Made by a program: the position numbers and the translations under genes. The notes beneath the pieces were generated by a model, which worked only from the letters and a program-made list of their open reading frames with translations, made no database searches and was not told where the DNA came from. Below are positions 18,650-27,821 of a stretch of DNA of 43,183 nt, piece by piece. Numbering within the stretch: the stretch's first letter is position 1; the number at the start of each line of letters is the position of its first letter. The stretch lies in assembly GCA_015232405.1 (NCBI GenBank), contig JADFZS010000036.1:1-43183 (forward strand), read 5' to 3'. The DNA is from Magnetococcales bacterium. GTDB lineage: Bacteria > Pseudomonadota > Magnetococcia > Magnetococcales > JADFYX01.

Positions 18650-19471
18650 ATGGAAAAACTAAATATTGCTATCGTTTACGACATAAACCAGCCCTACACC
18701 ACCGGGGTTCACTGCAAACGCGCATTTGAAGAGTTGGGCCATCAAGTTACCCACTATGACATAAACACATTTATAGTACGCAAACACGACTATGTAATAA
18801 AAATAGATGATGGCGAACCCAAAGGATTTAGATGTATGCCCTGGCATAAAAAAGTTTTTTGGGCCATCGATACCCATACAGATTTTGAACGACTGCTAAA
18901 AATAGCCCAAAAAGCCGACCATGTTTTTTGCTGCCAGAAAAATGGGGTAGATCTCTTTGCCATCGATGATGTAACAGCCACATGGCTACCATTAGCAGGT
19001 TTTATAGAAGAGTACCAACCCATAGAAAAATCCTTTGATGTTGCCTTTATCGGTGGTGTAGACACAGAAAAACGCAAAAAGCTAAAAGAGAGGTTGGAAC
19101 AGCTACCCATAAAACTGTTTTTTGGTAAAGCCAAAAGAGAGTTTATAGTCCCCATATATGCAAACTCAACAATCGGCATAAACACCCACGTAAATAACGA
19201 TATAAATATGCGCACCTACGAAGTACCCATAAATGGTGCACTGTTGGTCATGGAGCGTATTGTAGATAACGGTATGGAAGCCCTATTTACCGAAAATAGC
19301 GAATACCTTGCCTATAATAATACCGATGAGCTATGCCAGATAATTGATGATGTAATGAAAAACCCAGAAAAGTATCAAAAAATCCGTGAGGCAGGTCACA
19401 AAAGAGCCTTGAGGGAGCACACCTATACCCACCGTATGGAAAAACTGCTCTACTCAATAGCCGAAGTGTAA
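18650..19471 (+). CDS. CgeB-like glycosyltransferase
   Basis: A 273-residue protein starting MEKLNIAIVYDINQPYTTG. It has a Rossmann-like first half and the typical CgeB C-terminal segment: TIGINTHVNNDINMRTYEVP, then ENSEYLAYNNTDEL and REHTYTHRMEKLL. These proteins resemble GT-B glycosyltransferases of spore-coat and surface glycans. I chose the ATG at 18650, which has AGGG about 10 nt upstream; 18623 would add nine residues overlapping the preceding gene. Its C-terminal half resembles that of the GT2-CgeB fusion at 21014-22780. Confidence 0.82.
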   Translation: MEKLNIAIVYDINQPYTTGVHCKRAFEELGHQVTHYDINTFIVRKHDYVIKIDDGEPKGFRCMPWHKKVFWAIDTHTDFERLLKIAQKADHVFCCQKNGVDLFAIDDVTATWLPLAGFIEEYQPIEKSFDVAFIGGVDTEKRKKLKERLEQLPIKLFFGKAKREFIVPIYANSTIGINTHVNNDINMRTYEVPINGALLVMERIVDNGMEALFTENSEYLAYNNTDELCQIIDDVMKNPEKYQKIREAGHKRALREHTYTHRMEKLLYSIAEV

Positions 19472-19516
19472 TACAGTTATTTCAAGCCAAAGTTAGACTA
19501 ACTAAATACTTTTTAT

Positions 19517-19660
19517 TATTATGGGTGCAGGGAGATTATCTCCCTGCTGGGTTTGGGCAAAGCCCAAGGTTTTACCTTTGTTTTTAAGCCTTTACATTTA
19601 AAAGCGTGGGGGTTTGGGGGCCTGCAAGGCCGCCCAAGGTTTTGCTTTTGACTGTATATA
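19517..19660 (+). repeat. Family-B intergenic repeat, copy 1
   Basis: About 140 bp starting TATTATGGGTGCAGGGAG and ending near GACTGTATATA. It contains the palindrome GGGAGATTATCTCCC and the hairpin GGGTTTGGGCAAAGCCCAAGG. After an A/T spacer comes a second related module (GTGGGGGTTTGGGGGCCTGC then AAGGCCGCCCAAGG). It is highly similar to the copies at 23954-24096 (reversed) and 38593-38735. Confidence 0.87.
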
Positions 19661-19728
19661 TTTGAGATAAAATCATAAAATCTATTAGCAAAACCAACAA
19701 ATAAACCAGCTCGATAAATCAACCCTGC

Positions 19729-20700
19729 CTAAACCACCTTTAACAAAATAGTGGCCTGATCTCCGGTTTTTTCGGCGTTGCTTTTTTTTGCCAGCTTTTT
19801 ATAGCGTTTGATATCTGCCTTGGAAAAAATCGATCTCTCTTTGTTTATTCCGTATGATCTTTCACTCTTTAAAGTGATGTTCTGCTTATACTGCTCACTA
19901 CCCCAATATTGAAAAGCCGATGAGTCGTACTCTACCCTTTGGATGGCAAACCCGGCTTTTTTTACCAAAATCTCAAGGCTTTTTATGGAATAGAGAAAAA
20001 GATGTCTTGGGGCATCCAGCTGTACCCAATTCTCCTTATACATCTCCCAAGCAAGAGAGGGAAAAACCGGGATTTTTATGAGGCATCTACCCCCTAAAGC
20101 CAATAGCATCTTTACACCTTGCAGTGTCTCCAAAGGGTTGGCTATATGCTCAAAGGAGCTAAAAAAAGTTATCAGATCAAAAAGATGGTTCGATTTAAAG
20201 TTGGTTATCTGACTTTTATACACCTTAAAGCCGTTATCATAGCTTAGTTCATGGGGTATGTTTGGCTCCAGACCTGCCACATTATTAAAACCACACTCCT
20301 TTAACGCAAAAAACCTACCCCCAGCCCCACAACCAACATCCAAAATGTGGGAATCCAACCCCAGACCTGTTCCGGTAAGGCTGGCATGTGGCTCGCTTTT
20401 AGCCAACAAATGCAGTGTTTTAGCCAAAAAGGAGTCACCAAGCACAGTGGAACGGATTTTTAGATTTTTAAATTTTTTTGCCAGGCCATCCGATTTTTTT
20501 TTGGCAAAATCCTGGGAAAGACTGTAATAGTCAGTGGGATAAAACTTGTCGATATTATCGGGTATCTCACCAATTTGCAGACAATCACACCCCTGGCAGC
20601 GATAATATTGAAAAACCTCGCCACTACCATACATCATCTCGGTAACATTATGGGGAGGTGTGGTTATTGGGGTTGCGCAAATTCTACAAACTATAGCCAT
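19729..20700 (-). CDS. SAM-dependent methyltransferase with N-terminal zinc ribbon
   Basis: The 323-residue protein starts with two cysteine pairs (CRIC and CQGC) forming a small zinc-ribbon-like domain. A class I methyltransferase core follows: ILDVGCGAGGRFFALKECG (SAM-binding motif I), the acidic LEPN, and LITFFSSFEHIANP. This architecture is common in sugar or surface-polysaccharide gene clusters. It is the only minus-strand gene between two plus-strand glycosyltransferase groups. The methyl acceptor is unknown; a nucleotide sugar or glycan end is an inference from context. Confidence 0.87.
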   Translation of the reverse strand: MAIVCRICATPITTPPHNVTEMMYGSGEVFQYYRCQGCDCLQIGEIPDNIDKFYPTDYYSLSQDFAKKKSDGLAKKFKNLKIRSTVLGDSFLAKTLHLLAKSEPHASLTGTGLGLDSHILDVGCGAGGRFFALKECGFNNVAGLEPNIPHELSYDNGFKVYKSQITNFKSNHLFDLITFFSSFEHIANPLETLQGVKMLLALGGRCLIKIPVFPSLAWEMYKENWVQLDAPRHLFLYSIKSLEILVKKAGFAIQRVEYDSSAFQYWGSEQYKQNITLKSERSYGINKERSIFSKADIKRYKKLAKKSNAEKTGDQATILLKVV

Positions 20701-20900
20701 GTGATATACTGGTCAAATTGTCGATTAAATAGTGGAAATATATAAACATCGACTATAACCAACCCCATTGACAATAAGCAAGCTAAATTGCATAACCTCC
20801 CGGTCCGATATCTACAGCTGTGGATATGATAACCACACAGCCTGAAGTATTGACGGCTATAATTAACGAGAGTAAGATGAACATGAAAAAGGTGGATAAA

Positions 20901-20948
20901 CCTAGAAACGGCGGTTGGCGGTGTGTGCTGACAACTGCTGTTTCTAGG
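20901..20948 (+). repeat. 48-bp palindromic element, copy 1
   Basis: The segment begins CCTAGAAACGGCGGTTGGCG and ends CAACTGCTGTTTCTAGG, an imperfect inverted repeat with arms of about 20 nt. The same 48-bp element occurs reversed at 43000-43047 with 44 of 48 positions identical. The rest of the 20701-21013 gap holds no gene I can support. Confidence 0.8.
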
Positions 20949-21013
20949 ATAAAGCAACAGGCTAAATCCCCGACCCACTCTTGTTAGGATACGGAACTGA
21001 TCGAAACGAAACC

Positions 21014-22780
21014 ATGGACAATAAAAAACCTGACATTTCCATCCTTATTGGCACATATAACTATCTGAACTCCCTTAAAATCTGCTTGACCTCCCTTGAA
21101 CGGCAAAGTTTTATGAACTTTGAGGTGATTATCTGTGATGATGGTTCTAAAAAAGATGTGGGAGAGTGGTTGCAAACATATAGTAGCGATGCCCCGTATT
21201 CCATTCGCCATTTATGGCAAGAGGACAAAGGCTTTAGAAAATGCCGACTGTTAAATAGAGCCATAAACGAGGCCCATGCCGACTATATTCTTTTTTTGGA
21301 TGCTGACTGTATTCAGGCCAAAGATTTTGTCGAGCAGCACTGGAACAACCGGGAAAAAGGTCGTTATATCGGGGGACGACGGGTGATGATCGCCCGACAA
21401 GCAGCCCAAACAGTCACCTCTGAAATGGTAAACCGAGGCTACTTTGATCGTATCTCCCTGTGGTCTATCAAGCAGACCCTTAAGGGTCAGATGAAATATT
21501 TGGAAGAGGCCATACCAGCACTGCATAGCTTGCGTCCGGTACACCCGTTTAATTTATTGGGCTGTAATTTTTCCATTCACAAAGATGATCTTTTAAGTGT
21601 AAACGGTTTTGATGAGGAGTATGAAAGCCGTGGTGGCGGTGAAGATACCGATGTTGCTGTGCGTCTTGAGCTTGTGGGCTGCAAGATGAAATCACTGCGC
21701 TATCTCGCCCGCCAGTACCATCTAGGTCACGAAACAGAAGAGAGCAAAGATGTATCCTATTTTCTATTCAAGTCGAAACTAAAAAAAATGGTCTCCTCTA
21801 CTTCCGCAACACAGATATCAAGCTCCTTTACAACTAACAAGAGTGTCCCTGGCCCGCTGGAAGGCAAAGAGCAAAAACCTCGAAAAAAAATTATTTTGCT
21901 CCGTAACAAGCTATCCTATAACCCCGGTTTATATTATGCCAAGGGGCTGCTTGATTTAGGGGTGGATCTTGTGGACATTGCTGTTGATATCAAACAGCCC
22001 CAACCATTAAGAGAATTTGCCAAGGCGGATCTATTGCTGGTTGTCGATAGCGGTATGCCGGTGGAGTTTCCCGGTTTGGAGAGCTATAAATACCCCACTG
22101 CATATGTGAGCATTGACTCCTGCCACAAACTTGAAGTCCATCAAAAATATTGCGAAAAATACAATTTTGATTATGTAGGGGTAGCTCAAAAACATGTTGT
22201 GGAGGCCATGGGTAAAAATGCTTTCTGGTTGCCTCTGGCAGCCGATGAGGATACCCATGTGTTCTGCCCGAAAATGATGGATAAAGAGTCTATCTGGCAG
22301 CGTATCCGTTATAAAAACCATATGGATGTCTCCATGTGTGGTGCGCCCTATCCCCATAGGCGGAATTTTAAAAAGCTTTTTGAACAGGCTGGGCTATCGA
22401 CGAATTTTCATTTTAGAAAAAAATTTGGCACACTTACCACACGGGAGCTAGCAAGAGGAACCATAGGATTTAACGTGGGAGCCGGATATACCGGAGACCA
22501 CGGTAAAGACCTTAACATGCGGGTTTTTGAGACCATGGCAAACGGTCAGTCCATGCTGATGACCAACACCTATGAGGGGCTTGGCTATGAGGATCTGTTT
22601 GAAGATGGTGTTCACTATGTGGGTTTTGTCAAAGATGAAGAGGCGGTAGAAAAGGCGGTATATTTCGCCCGTAATCCTGAAGCGGCCCATGCAATCGCCA
22701 GAAATGCCCAAAATTTGATTTTAGCAAAGCACACATACCGCCATCGCTGTGAGACTCTTTTGCAAATTTTAGACAGATAA
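21014..22780 (+). CDS. Bifunctional GT2 plus CgeB-like glycosyltransferase
   Basis: A 588-residue two-domain protein. Residues 1-250 are a GT2 (GT-A) domain: ISILIGTYNYLNSLKICLTS, a DD in VIICDDGS, the DADC metal-binding motif and the galactosyltransferase-type GGGEDTDVAVRLEL. Residues 300-588 are CgeB-like, ending FNVGAGYTGDHGKDLNMRVF and a C-terminal HTYRHRCETLLQIL that resembles the protein at 18650-19471. It probably adds two sugars in sequence. I prefer ATG 21014 over an upstream TTG at 20981, since the GT2 fold starts immediately after. The heptosyltransferase gene follows by 2 nt. Confidence 0.85.
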   Translation: MDNKKPDISILIGTYNYLNSLKICLTSLERQSFMNFEVIICDDGSKKDVGEWLQTYSSDAPYSIRHLWQEDKGFRKCRLLNRAINEAHADYILFLDADCIQAKDFVEQHWNNREKGRYIGGRRVMIARQAAQTVTSEMVNRGYFDRISLWSIKQTLKGQMKYLEEAIPALHSLRPVHPFNLLGCNFSIHKDDLLSVNGFDEEYESRGGGEDTDVAVRLELVGCKMKSLRYLARQYHLGHETEESKDVSYFLFKSKLKKMVSSTSATQISSSFTTNKSVPGPLEGKEQKPRKKIILLRNKLSYNPGLYYAKGLLDLGVDLVDIAVDIKQPQPLREFAKADLLLVVDSGMPVEFPGLESYKYPTAYVSIDSCHKLEVHQKYCEKYNFDYVGVAQKHVVEAMGKNAFWLPLAADEDTHVFCPKMMDKESIWQRIRYKNHMDVSMCGAPYPHRRNFKKLFEQAGLSTNFHFRKKFGTLTTRELARGTIGFNVGAGYTGDHGKDLNMRVFETMANGQSMLMTNTYEGLGYEDLFEDGVHYVGFVKDEEAVEKAVYFARNPEAAHAIARNAQNLILAKHTYRHRCETLLQILDR

Positions 22781-22782
22781 AA

Positions 22783-23910
22783 ATGGACAGAACCTTGGAA
22801 AATTCCACCGAAAAAGATCTTATAGATGCCTACAATAACCATCCTGATCTGAGCAAAATCAAAACTGTACTTGTTATTTTTTTTAAACATATCGGTGATG
22901 TCATCCTTTCAACTCCGGTATATTCTGTACTTAAAAACCGCCATCCCCACCTGCAAATTGATGCTCTGGTCAACAAAGAGACCGCCGAGATGTTACAGGG
23001 CAACCCCAATATCAACGAGGTTATCAGTTATGATCGCAAGGTGGTCAAGTCGTCACTGGGTAACAAGATAAAAGGTGAGATAGCTCTGTATAGCTCCATA
23101 CGAAACCGACGATATGATATGGTTATCTCCCTTGATGGCAGCAACAGGGGCAGAACACTGAGCTGGTATTCGGGGGCAAAAATCAATGTTGGCAGTGGGG
23201 GCAGAAAAAAAATCTTCTTTGGTAGGGTAGACCCCCACACCCACTGGGTTCGACACACCTCGATCAACCGCCACTATCTGGAAAGACATCTTGATAACCT
23301 CAGACGTATTGGCATATACGCCAACAAAGAGGAGCGATACCCCCAGCTATTTGAGAGCCAAGAGGTTAAGACTAAGATATCCAACACCTTGCAAAAAGCT
23401 GGTATAGGCAATGGTCCGTATATATTGATCCACCCCACATCACGGTGGATGTTTAAATGTTGGCCGGCACAATTAATGGGGCAGTTGATAGATAAAATCC
23501 AAAAGCAGATACAACTACCAATTGTCATAACCGCAGCTCCAGATCCTACGGAAGCTGACTATATTACAAGGATGAAAAGGGAGTTTAGCGCACCAGTTAT
23601 TGATCTAACAGGACAGCTAACTTTAATGGAGTTGATACCATTGATAAGAGCTGCAAAGCTGTTTATAGGTGTTGACTCTGCCCCCATGCACATGGCGAGT
23701 GCCACCAACACTCCAACCATTGTGCTGTTTGGTCCCAGCGATGAGACAGATTGGGGTCCGGTGGGTAAAAAATATCACATCATCTCCGCCTCCCAACACA
23801 TCTGCCGTCCATGTCAGTTGGACGGTTGTGGTGGTGGCAGAATATGCGAATGTATGAACGATATTACCGTTGATGAGGTGTTTGCAAAGGTAGAAGAGGA
23901 ACTGAAATAA
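22783..23910 (+). CDS. GT9 family heptosyltransferase-like protein
   Basis: A 375-residue GT-B protein with the GT9 pattern: VLVIFFKHIGDVILSTPV near the N-terminus, the ILIHPTSRWMFKCWP loop, and FIGVDSAPMHMASATNTPT then VLFGPSDETDWGPVG in the donor domain. It resembles lipopolysaccharide heptosyltransferases of the RfaQ/WaaQ type, transferring heptose from ADP-heptose to the inner core. It starts 2 nt after the preceding stop and is probably translationally coupled. A C-terminal cysteine cluster (CRPCQLDGCGGGRICEC) fits related members. Confidence 0.88.
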   Translation: MDRTLENSTEKDLIDAYNNHPDLSKIKTVLVIFFKHIGDVILSTPVYSVLKNRHPHLQIDALVNKETAEMLQGNPNINEVISYDRKVVKSSLGNKIKGEIALYSSIRNRRYDMVISLDGSNRGRTLSWYSGAKINVGSGGRKKIFFGRVDPHTHWVRHTSINRHYLERHLDNLRRIGIYANKEERYPQLFESQEVKTKISNTLQKAGIGNGPYILIHPTSRWMFKCWPAQLMGQLIDKIQKQIQLPIVITAAPDPTEADYITRMKREFSAPVIDLTGQLTLMELIPLIRAAKLFIGVDSAPMHMASATNTPTIVLFGPSDETDWGPVGKKYHIISASQHICRPCQLDGCGGGRICECMNDITVDEVFAKVEEELK

Positions 23911-23953
23911 CTGATTTTAATACTATAGAAAATTCAAATTAAAAATAGCCAAA

Positions 23954-24096
23954 GTCAAAGACAAACCTTGGGAGGCCTTGCAGGCCCCCAAACCCCCACG
24001 CTTATAAATGTAAAGACTTAAAAACAAAGACAAAACCTTGGGCTTTGCCCAAACCCACAAGGGAGATAATCCCCCTTGACCCCTAATAATAAAAAC
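23954..24096 (-). repeat. Family-B intergenic repeat, copy 2 (inverted)
   Basis: The reverse of the 19517-19660 element. The GGGTTTGGGGGCCTGCAAGG module lies at about 23968-23998, and the GGGTTTGGGCAAAGCCC and GGGATTATCTCCC modules at 24036-24090. It ends at CTAATAATA, the reverse of the TATTAT start. It sits between convergent genes. Confidence 0.84.
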
Positions 24097-24131
24097 AATT
24101 ATTTTTTGTCCAACTTTGGTTTGAATTTACA

Positions 24132-25109
24132 TTACACAACTTTAGCCAAAGCCTCCCAAAACGGGGCAACATGGTTGCTGTAGTGGTCCCTATCCAAGAT
24201 ATCAAACTTGTGTGTTATCGCCCCAACATTATCATTTACCACCAACTTACAACCGCAAAGAGCCGCTTGGTTGACCACCAAACCGTTTGGCTCAGGCCAG
24301 CGGGGTAGGTGGACATAGTGCTCCACCCGGTTTAAAAAGTGGGGCATTTCATCGTAGGGTATGCGGCCTATCTCTTTGCCAAAGCCGTTTTTTTCTGCCA
24401 GCTGTTTTGTGTCAGAGCCAAAAAAAACAACATCTTTATCGGCAAGTTGCTCCCAAATATTATAAAACCCCTTGGCTTCGCTCATGCCACCATATGAGGC
24501 GTAGGGTATGTCACGTTCTATATTTTTATCGACAAAATTTTTAACATCAATTATCGGCTCAATAATAAAGCTTTTTTCTTTGATGCTAGGGTAGATTTTG
24601 TGAAAGATACTGGCGTGGAGTGGAGAGACAAACATATTGAGCTTGGCATTTTCAAACAGTGCCCGGTTTTGGTTTACCGTACAGCGACCATCGTTCCATT
24701 TGGTTTCGTTCACCTCATTGGCAAAATATTGCTCTTTTTTAACCACACAATCACTACCGTTACCTATTTTACCGTCACAGGGTAGCGCGTTTAGGTTGCA
24801 GATATCCCCATATGCGTTTTGTCCCAACACATAGTTGTTATTTGTCAGCTCCATAAGTTGCTCGTTGCTGAAATGCTTTTTGTGGCCGGGTACGTTAAAC
24901 ACATCAAACAGAATTGATATATCGGGGTTTCTAAACCGTTTTAAAAGGCTGAAAAATGAGTATTTAGATGGTTTTATAAAACAAACACGTATTTTATGCC
25001 CCTGTCTGCGCCCCTCTTCAATAAGGTTGCGAGTGACCTGCTCCCCTCCTCCACTGTAGTGGAAAGGGTCAAGATGGGAGATAAAATTGATTTTTAAAGA
25101 TCTGCTCAT
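24132..25109 (-). CDS. Glycosyltransferase (GT4-like)
   Basis: A 325-residue protein beginning SRSLKINFISHLDPFHYSGG, with GGGEQVTRNLIEEGRRQGHK typical of GT-B enzymes. A later part reads ASYGGMSEAKGFYNIWEQL and ends in the nucleotide-sugar-binding pattern HLPRWPEPNGLVVNQAALCG. The acceptor is unknown. I placed the start at 25109 where the fold begins. The frame stays open to a GTG at 25235 without a clear ribosome-binding site; the intervening 42 residues look partly protein-like (VSDIHLTHPVDFFDWKGN), so a longer protein or a remnant is possible. Confidence 0.75.
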   Translation of the reverse strand: MSRSLKINFISHLDPFHYSGGGEQVTRNLIEEGRRQGHKIRVCFIKPSKYSFFSLLKRFRNPDISILFDVFNVPGHKKHFSNEQLMELTNNNYVLGQNAYGDICNLNALPCDGKIGNGSDCVVKKEQYFANEVNETKWNDGRCTVNQNRALFENAKLNMFVSPLHASIFHKIYPSIKEKSFIIEPIIDVKNFVDKNIERDIPYASYGGMSEAKGFYNIWEQLADKDVVFFGSDTKQLAEKNGFGKEIGRIPYDEMPHFLNRVEHYVHLPRWPEPNGLVVNQAALCGCKLVVNDNVGAITHKFDILDRDHYSNHVAPFWEALAKVV

Positions 25110-25363
25110 AAAAAAAACACCGCTTAAATTGCCCTTCCAGTCAAAAAAATCAACAGGATGGGTCAGGTGAATATCAGAGACCTTACCAGGGTAGTTGAGA
25201 GGTAGAACCCCAAAATTATCCCTACAAATTAACACAATTCAGGCAACCGGGAAACCGTCCATTAAAACTTTAACAAGCCAATAGAGTGGACTTTGTTAAC
25301 CATGGTCTATTATGATCATCATTTAAATGTAGTAGAGATAATAATTTTTTTAATGGTAGCAAC

Positions 25364-26338
25364 ATGCGCATAAAGCTGTATTTTCCCCGTTGGAGATTCT
25401 CCTATAATCTGGGTGACACGGTTATGCTCTCCTGTCTGTTTAAAGGGATAAAGGAGAGCTACCAACCGGATTGGTTTGAGGTTATTGGTGATGAAACCAT
25501 GGTGGAGCTATTTTATAACGATCCATATGTGGACCGTTTTCGTGCTGGTAGCTGGCTGGAGAGAAAAACCCTTAAATATTTTGGTGATAGAAGCAAGAGA
25601 AAAAACCCGGTTTTTCTTGTGTTGCCGGAGTGGAACCCGAAAGTATTTGAATATCTGGCTATTGGGGATAATCTGCAACGTATGATTGCTCATCCCCGGC
25701 AAAATATCCTGTCACTGGTTTATGCTCAGCAGATAAACCCGGAGCTATTTACCTTTGACGATCTGCGCCCCCGTATCCATTTAACAAAAAAAGAGATAAC
25801 AAAAGCCCAAAGACAGATAGGCGATAACTCCATTGCCATACATGTTGCCGATATTCGCGGTAGGCAAAAACGTGATGATGGGGAGAGGCTACGTTACTCT
25901 TTAGCCAGTTGGCAACGCCTTGTTGCCGAGCTAAAAACGGCTGATCCCACACTTAAAATTTATGAGGTTGGCAACAATATTTTTCACGGTTTGGGTGATA
26001 TCCATATTCCCCCCGGTTCCATCAGAAAGCTGGCAGCTCAGCTAAACGCCATGAAGCTTGTGGTGTTATCAGATGGTGGGGTCCACAACCTTTGCAACGC
26101 CATAGATAAAAAGGTGGTGTTATTCCAGGGTTATGAGTGGAATCCCCCGGATATGTTTAAAATGGGTAACGGGCTGTTTAATGAATCCATCCATTTGGAA
26201 TGTCGTAAAAAGTGCCACATTTTTTCAGATATCCTAAAAATAGAGAAGGCCAGCAACAGCTGCCAAAAAGAGTGCTACGCCTTGGACCCGGTTTTGTTGG
26301 CAAAAGAGTGTAACGACTATCTGGCTTCGCTAAATTAG
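25364..26338 (+). CDS. GT9-like glycosyltransferase
   Basis: A 324-residue protein starting RIKLYFPRWRFSYNLGDTVM, with the GD segment of heptosyltransferase-like GT-B proteins. The donor-domain signature is VVLSDGGVHNLCNAIDKKVV. The C-terminus is cysteine-rich (CRKKCHIF, SCQKECYA), as in some GT9 members. It follows a divergent gap of 254 bp and precedes a GT2 gene by about 30 nt, so the two are likely co-transcribed. Sugar and acceptor unknown. Confidence 0.75.
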   Translation: MRIKLYFPRWRFSYNLGDTVMLSCLFKGIKESYQPDWFEVIGDETMVELFYNDPYVDRFRAGSWLERKTLKYFGDRSKRKNPVFLVLPEWNPKVFEYLAIGDNLQRMIAHPRQNILSLVYAQQINPELFTFDDLRPRIHLTKKEITKAQRQIGDNSIAIHVADIRGRQKRDDGERLRYSLASWQRLVAELKTADPTLKIYEVGNNIFHGLGDIHIPPGSIRKLAAQLNAMKLVVLSDGGVHNLCNAIDKKVVLFQGYEWNPPDMFKMGNGLFNESIHLECRKKCHIFSDILKIEKASNSCQKECYALDPVLLAKECNDYLASLN

Positions 26339-26369
26339 CATTAAATTGTTGCAAACAAAGGAAACTCAT

Positions 26370-27131
26370 ATGTTTTTCTGGAAGAAAAAAAAACCTGCCG
26401 CAGATATCCCCACAATAAAAAGAGATAAGGCGAAGGTATCCATAATCATCACAGCGTGGGATGAAAAGGTATCTATGTTTAAAAAGGCTATACGAGCCAT
26501 TGGCAAGGAATCTCTGCCGGAATATGAGATAATAGCCATTATCAACCGTTATGAAGATAACCCGGATAAAACCGCGCAACTTCTAGAGGTGGCAAAAACA
26601 GAACCTGATGTTACGAGGTGGTGTGAAATTTCACAAAATGCCGGGGTTGTTCGGGCTTGGAACATTGGTGTGCAACTTAGTGAGGGTGATATCTATCTAA
26701 TAGTTAACGGTGACTGTGTTGTTAAAAAAGGTTGTCTTGGGGCCATGTTTAAACCCTTCTCCTCTCCTAAGACCGGAATTGTAGGGGTTGGCTCGGTGCG
26801 CAACAAAAAAAGAAGCGATGAACCGGGACCTTGTGATGATGTTTACGGTTTTCTGTTTGCCCTACGTCGTGAGGTTTATGAAACCACCGGACCCTTTGAT
26901 AACGGCTTTTCCCCATTGGCAGACGAAAGAGAGTACTGTCTGCGCGCTGCTAGTAAGGGTTGGATAATAGAGGTTGCCGATGGTGCCAAATATTTTCATG
27001 AATACACAATTTCTGAACAGGTTGACCGTGATATCCGCCATTTGGGCAGGCACATAGATAGAAAATGGCTGGACGAACACAACAACAACAGAAAAAAGGA
27101 GCTGCCATGGATGCCGGAATGCAAATCTTAA
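26370..27131 (+). CDS. GT2 family glycosyltransferase
   Basis: The 253-residue GT-A protein has KVSIIITAWDEKVSMFKKAI at the N-terminus, a metal-binding NGD segment (IVNGDCVV) and a C-terminal GPFDNGFSPLADEREYCLRA acceptor-site segment. The start at 26370 has AAGGAAA 8 nt upstream; the longer frame from TTG 26346 is less likely. The last 25 nt overlap the pirin gene. The sugar transferred is not evident. Confidence 0.84.
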   Translation: MFFWKKKKPAADIPTIKRDKAKVSIIITAWDEKVSMFKKAIRAIGKESLPEYEIIAIINRYEDNPDKTAQLLEVAKTEPDVTRWCEISQNAGVVRAWNIGVQLSEGDIYLIVNGDCVVKKGCLGAMFKPFSSPKTGIVGVGSVRNKKRSDEPGPCDDVYGFLFALRREVYETTGPFDNGFSPLADEREYCLRAASKGWIIEVADGAKYFHEYTISEQVDRDIRHLGRHIDRKWLDEHNNNRKKELPWMPECKS

Positions 27132-27796
27132 AGTATGATGATCTGCAACAGGGTGGTTTTGCTGGTCTTTTGGAGCGACGTTTTGTTACCGATATAAGGC
27201 TGTTTGGTAGCAGTAAAGAGCATAACACAGCTGATGGTATCGGTAATTTTGTCTATCTGGCTGATGCCAATTTTAATCCCAAAGGCGAAACCGGGCTTCA
27301 CCCCCACCATGAGATAGATGTTATCTCGGTGATGGTTGAGGGTCGAGTTGATCATGCTGGTTCACTGGAACATGGTCAGCAATTAACTGCAGGTATGGTG
27401 CAGGTGCAAAGGGCAGGTGGTGAGGGTTTTACCCATAACGAAATAAATCCAGACGATAAACCCAACCATATGATCCAGATCTGGATTATGCCCGATGAAA
27501 TTGGAGAACCTGCTGACTATCAGGTCCATACACCAAAAATCGGTGAGCGGTTACAGGTTTATGGGGGAGATAAAAACTCAACCAAGCTACTCTACAGTAA
27601 AACAGCGGTAGATGTGGCAATTGTCAAAGCCGAGCAGACCATCACCCATGATGGTGATGTCATTGTCTATATCTGCAAAGGGGGTGGCGTGATAAACGGC
27701 GAGACCCAAACCGCTAAAACCCTGGTTCGCACCAACAAATTTTCATTTACCGCCCAAAGTCAGTCGCAACTGATATTGATCTATACATTGTCCTAG
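27107..27796 (+). CDS. Pirin family (YhhW-like) cupin protein
   Basis: A 229-residue bicupin of the pirin family. The first cupin contains the metal-binding pattern LHPHHEIDVISVMVEGRVDH and the later HNEINPDDKPNHMIQIWI, typical of the YhhW/quercetin 2,3-dioxygenase-like group. A physiological substrate is not known for most members. I chose ATG 27107 because GGAG lies 5 nt upstream; it overlaps the GT2 gene by 25 nt. A glycan role is not implied by the fold; it may only share the transcript. Confidence 0.87.
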   Translation: MDAGMQILKYDDLQQGGFAGLLERRFVTDIRLFGSSKEHNTADGIGNFVYLADANFNPKGETGLHPHHEIDVISVMVEGRVDHAGSLEHGQQLTAGMVQVQRAGGEGFTHNEINPDDKPNHMIQIWIMPDEIGEPADYQVHTPKIGERLQVYGGDKNSTKLLYSKTAVDVAIVKAEQTITHDGDVIVYICKGGGVINGETQTAKTLVRTNKFSFTAQSQSQLILIYTLS

Positions 27797-27799
27797 ATT

Positions 27800-27813
27800 C
27801 GGCAGTTGTGCCG
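27800..27813. terminator. Small hairpin between convergent genes
   Basis: CGGCA at 27800-27804 pairs with TGCCG at 27809-27813 across a 4-nt loop and is followed by TTTAGCTTTT. It lies in the 25-bp gap between pirin and the TPR gene. The short stem makes it a weak candidate. Confidence 0.35.
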
Positions 27814-27821
27814 TTTAGCTT

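Noticed and set aside
20691..20978. Minus-strand 95-residue frame before the GT2-CgeB gene
   Set aside because: It overlaps the methyltransferase start and the 48-bp palindrome, lacks family similarity and has an unusual residue composition.
25110..25235. N-terminal extension of the glycosyltransferase from GTG 25235
   Set aside because: No ribosome-binding site and the recognisable fold begins at 25109; but part of the extension looks protein-like, so this is not certain.
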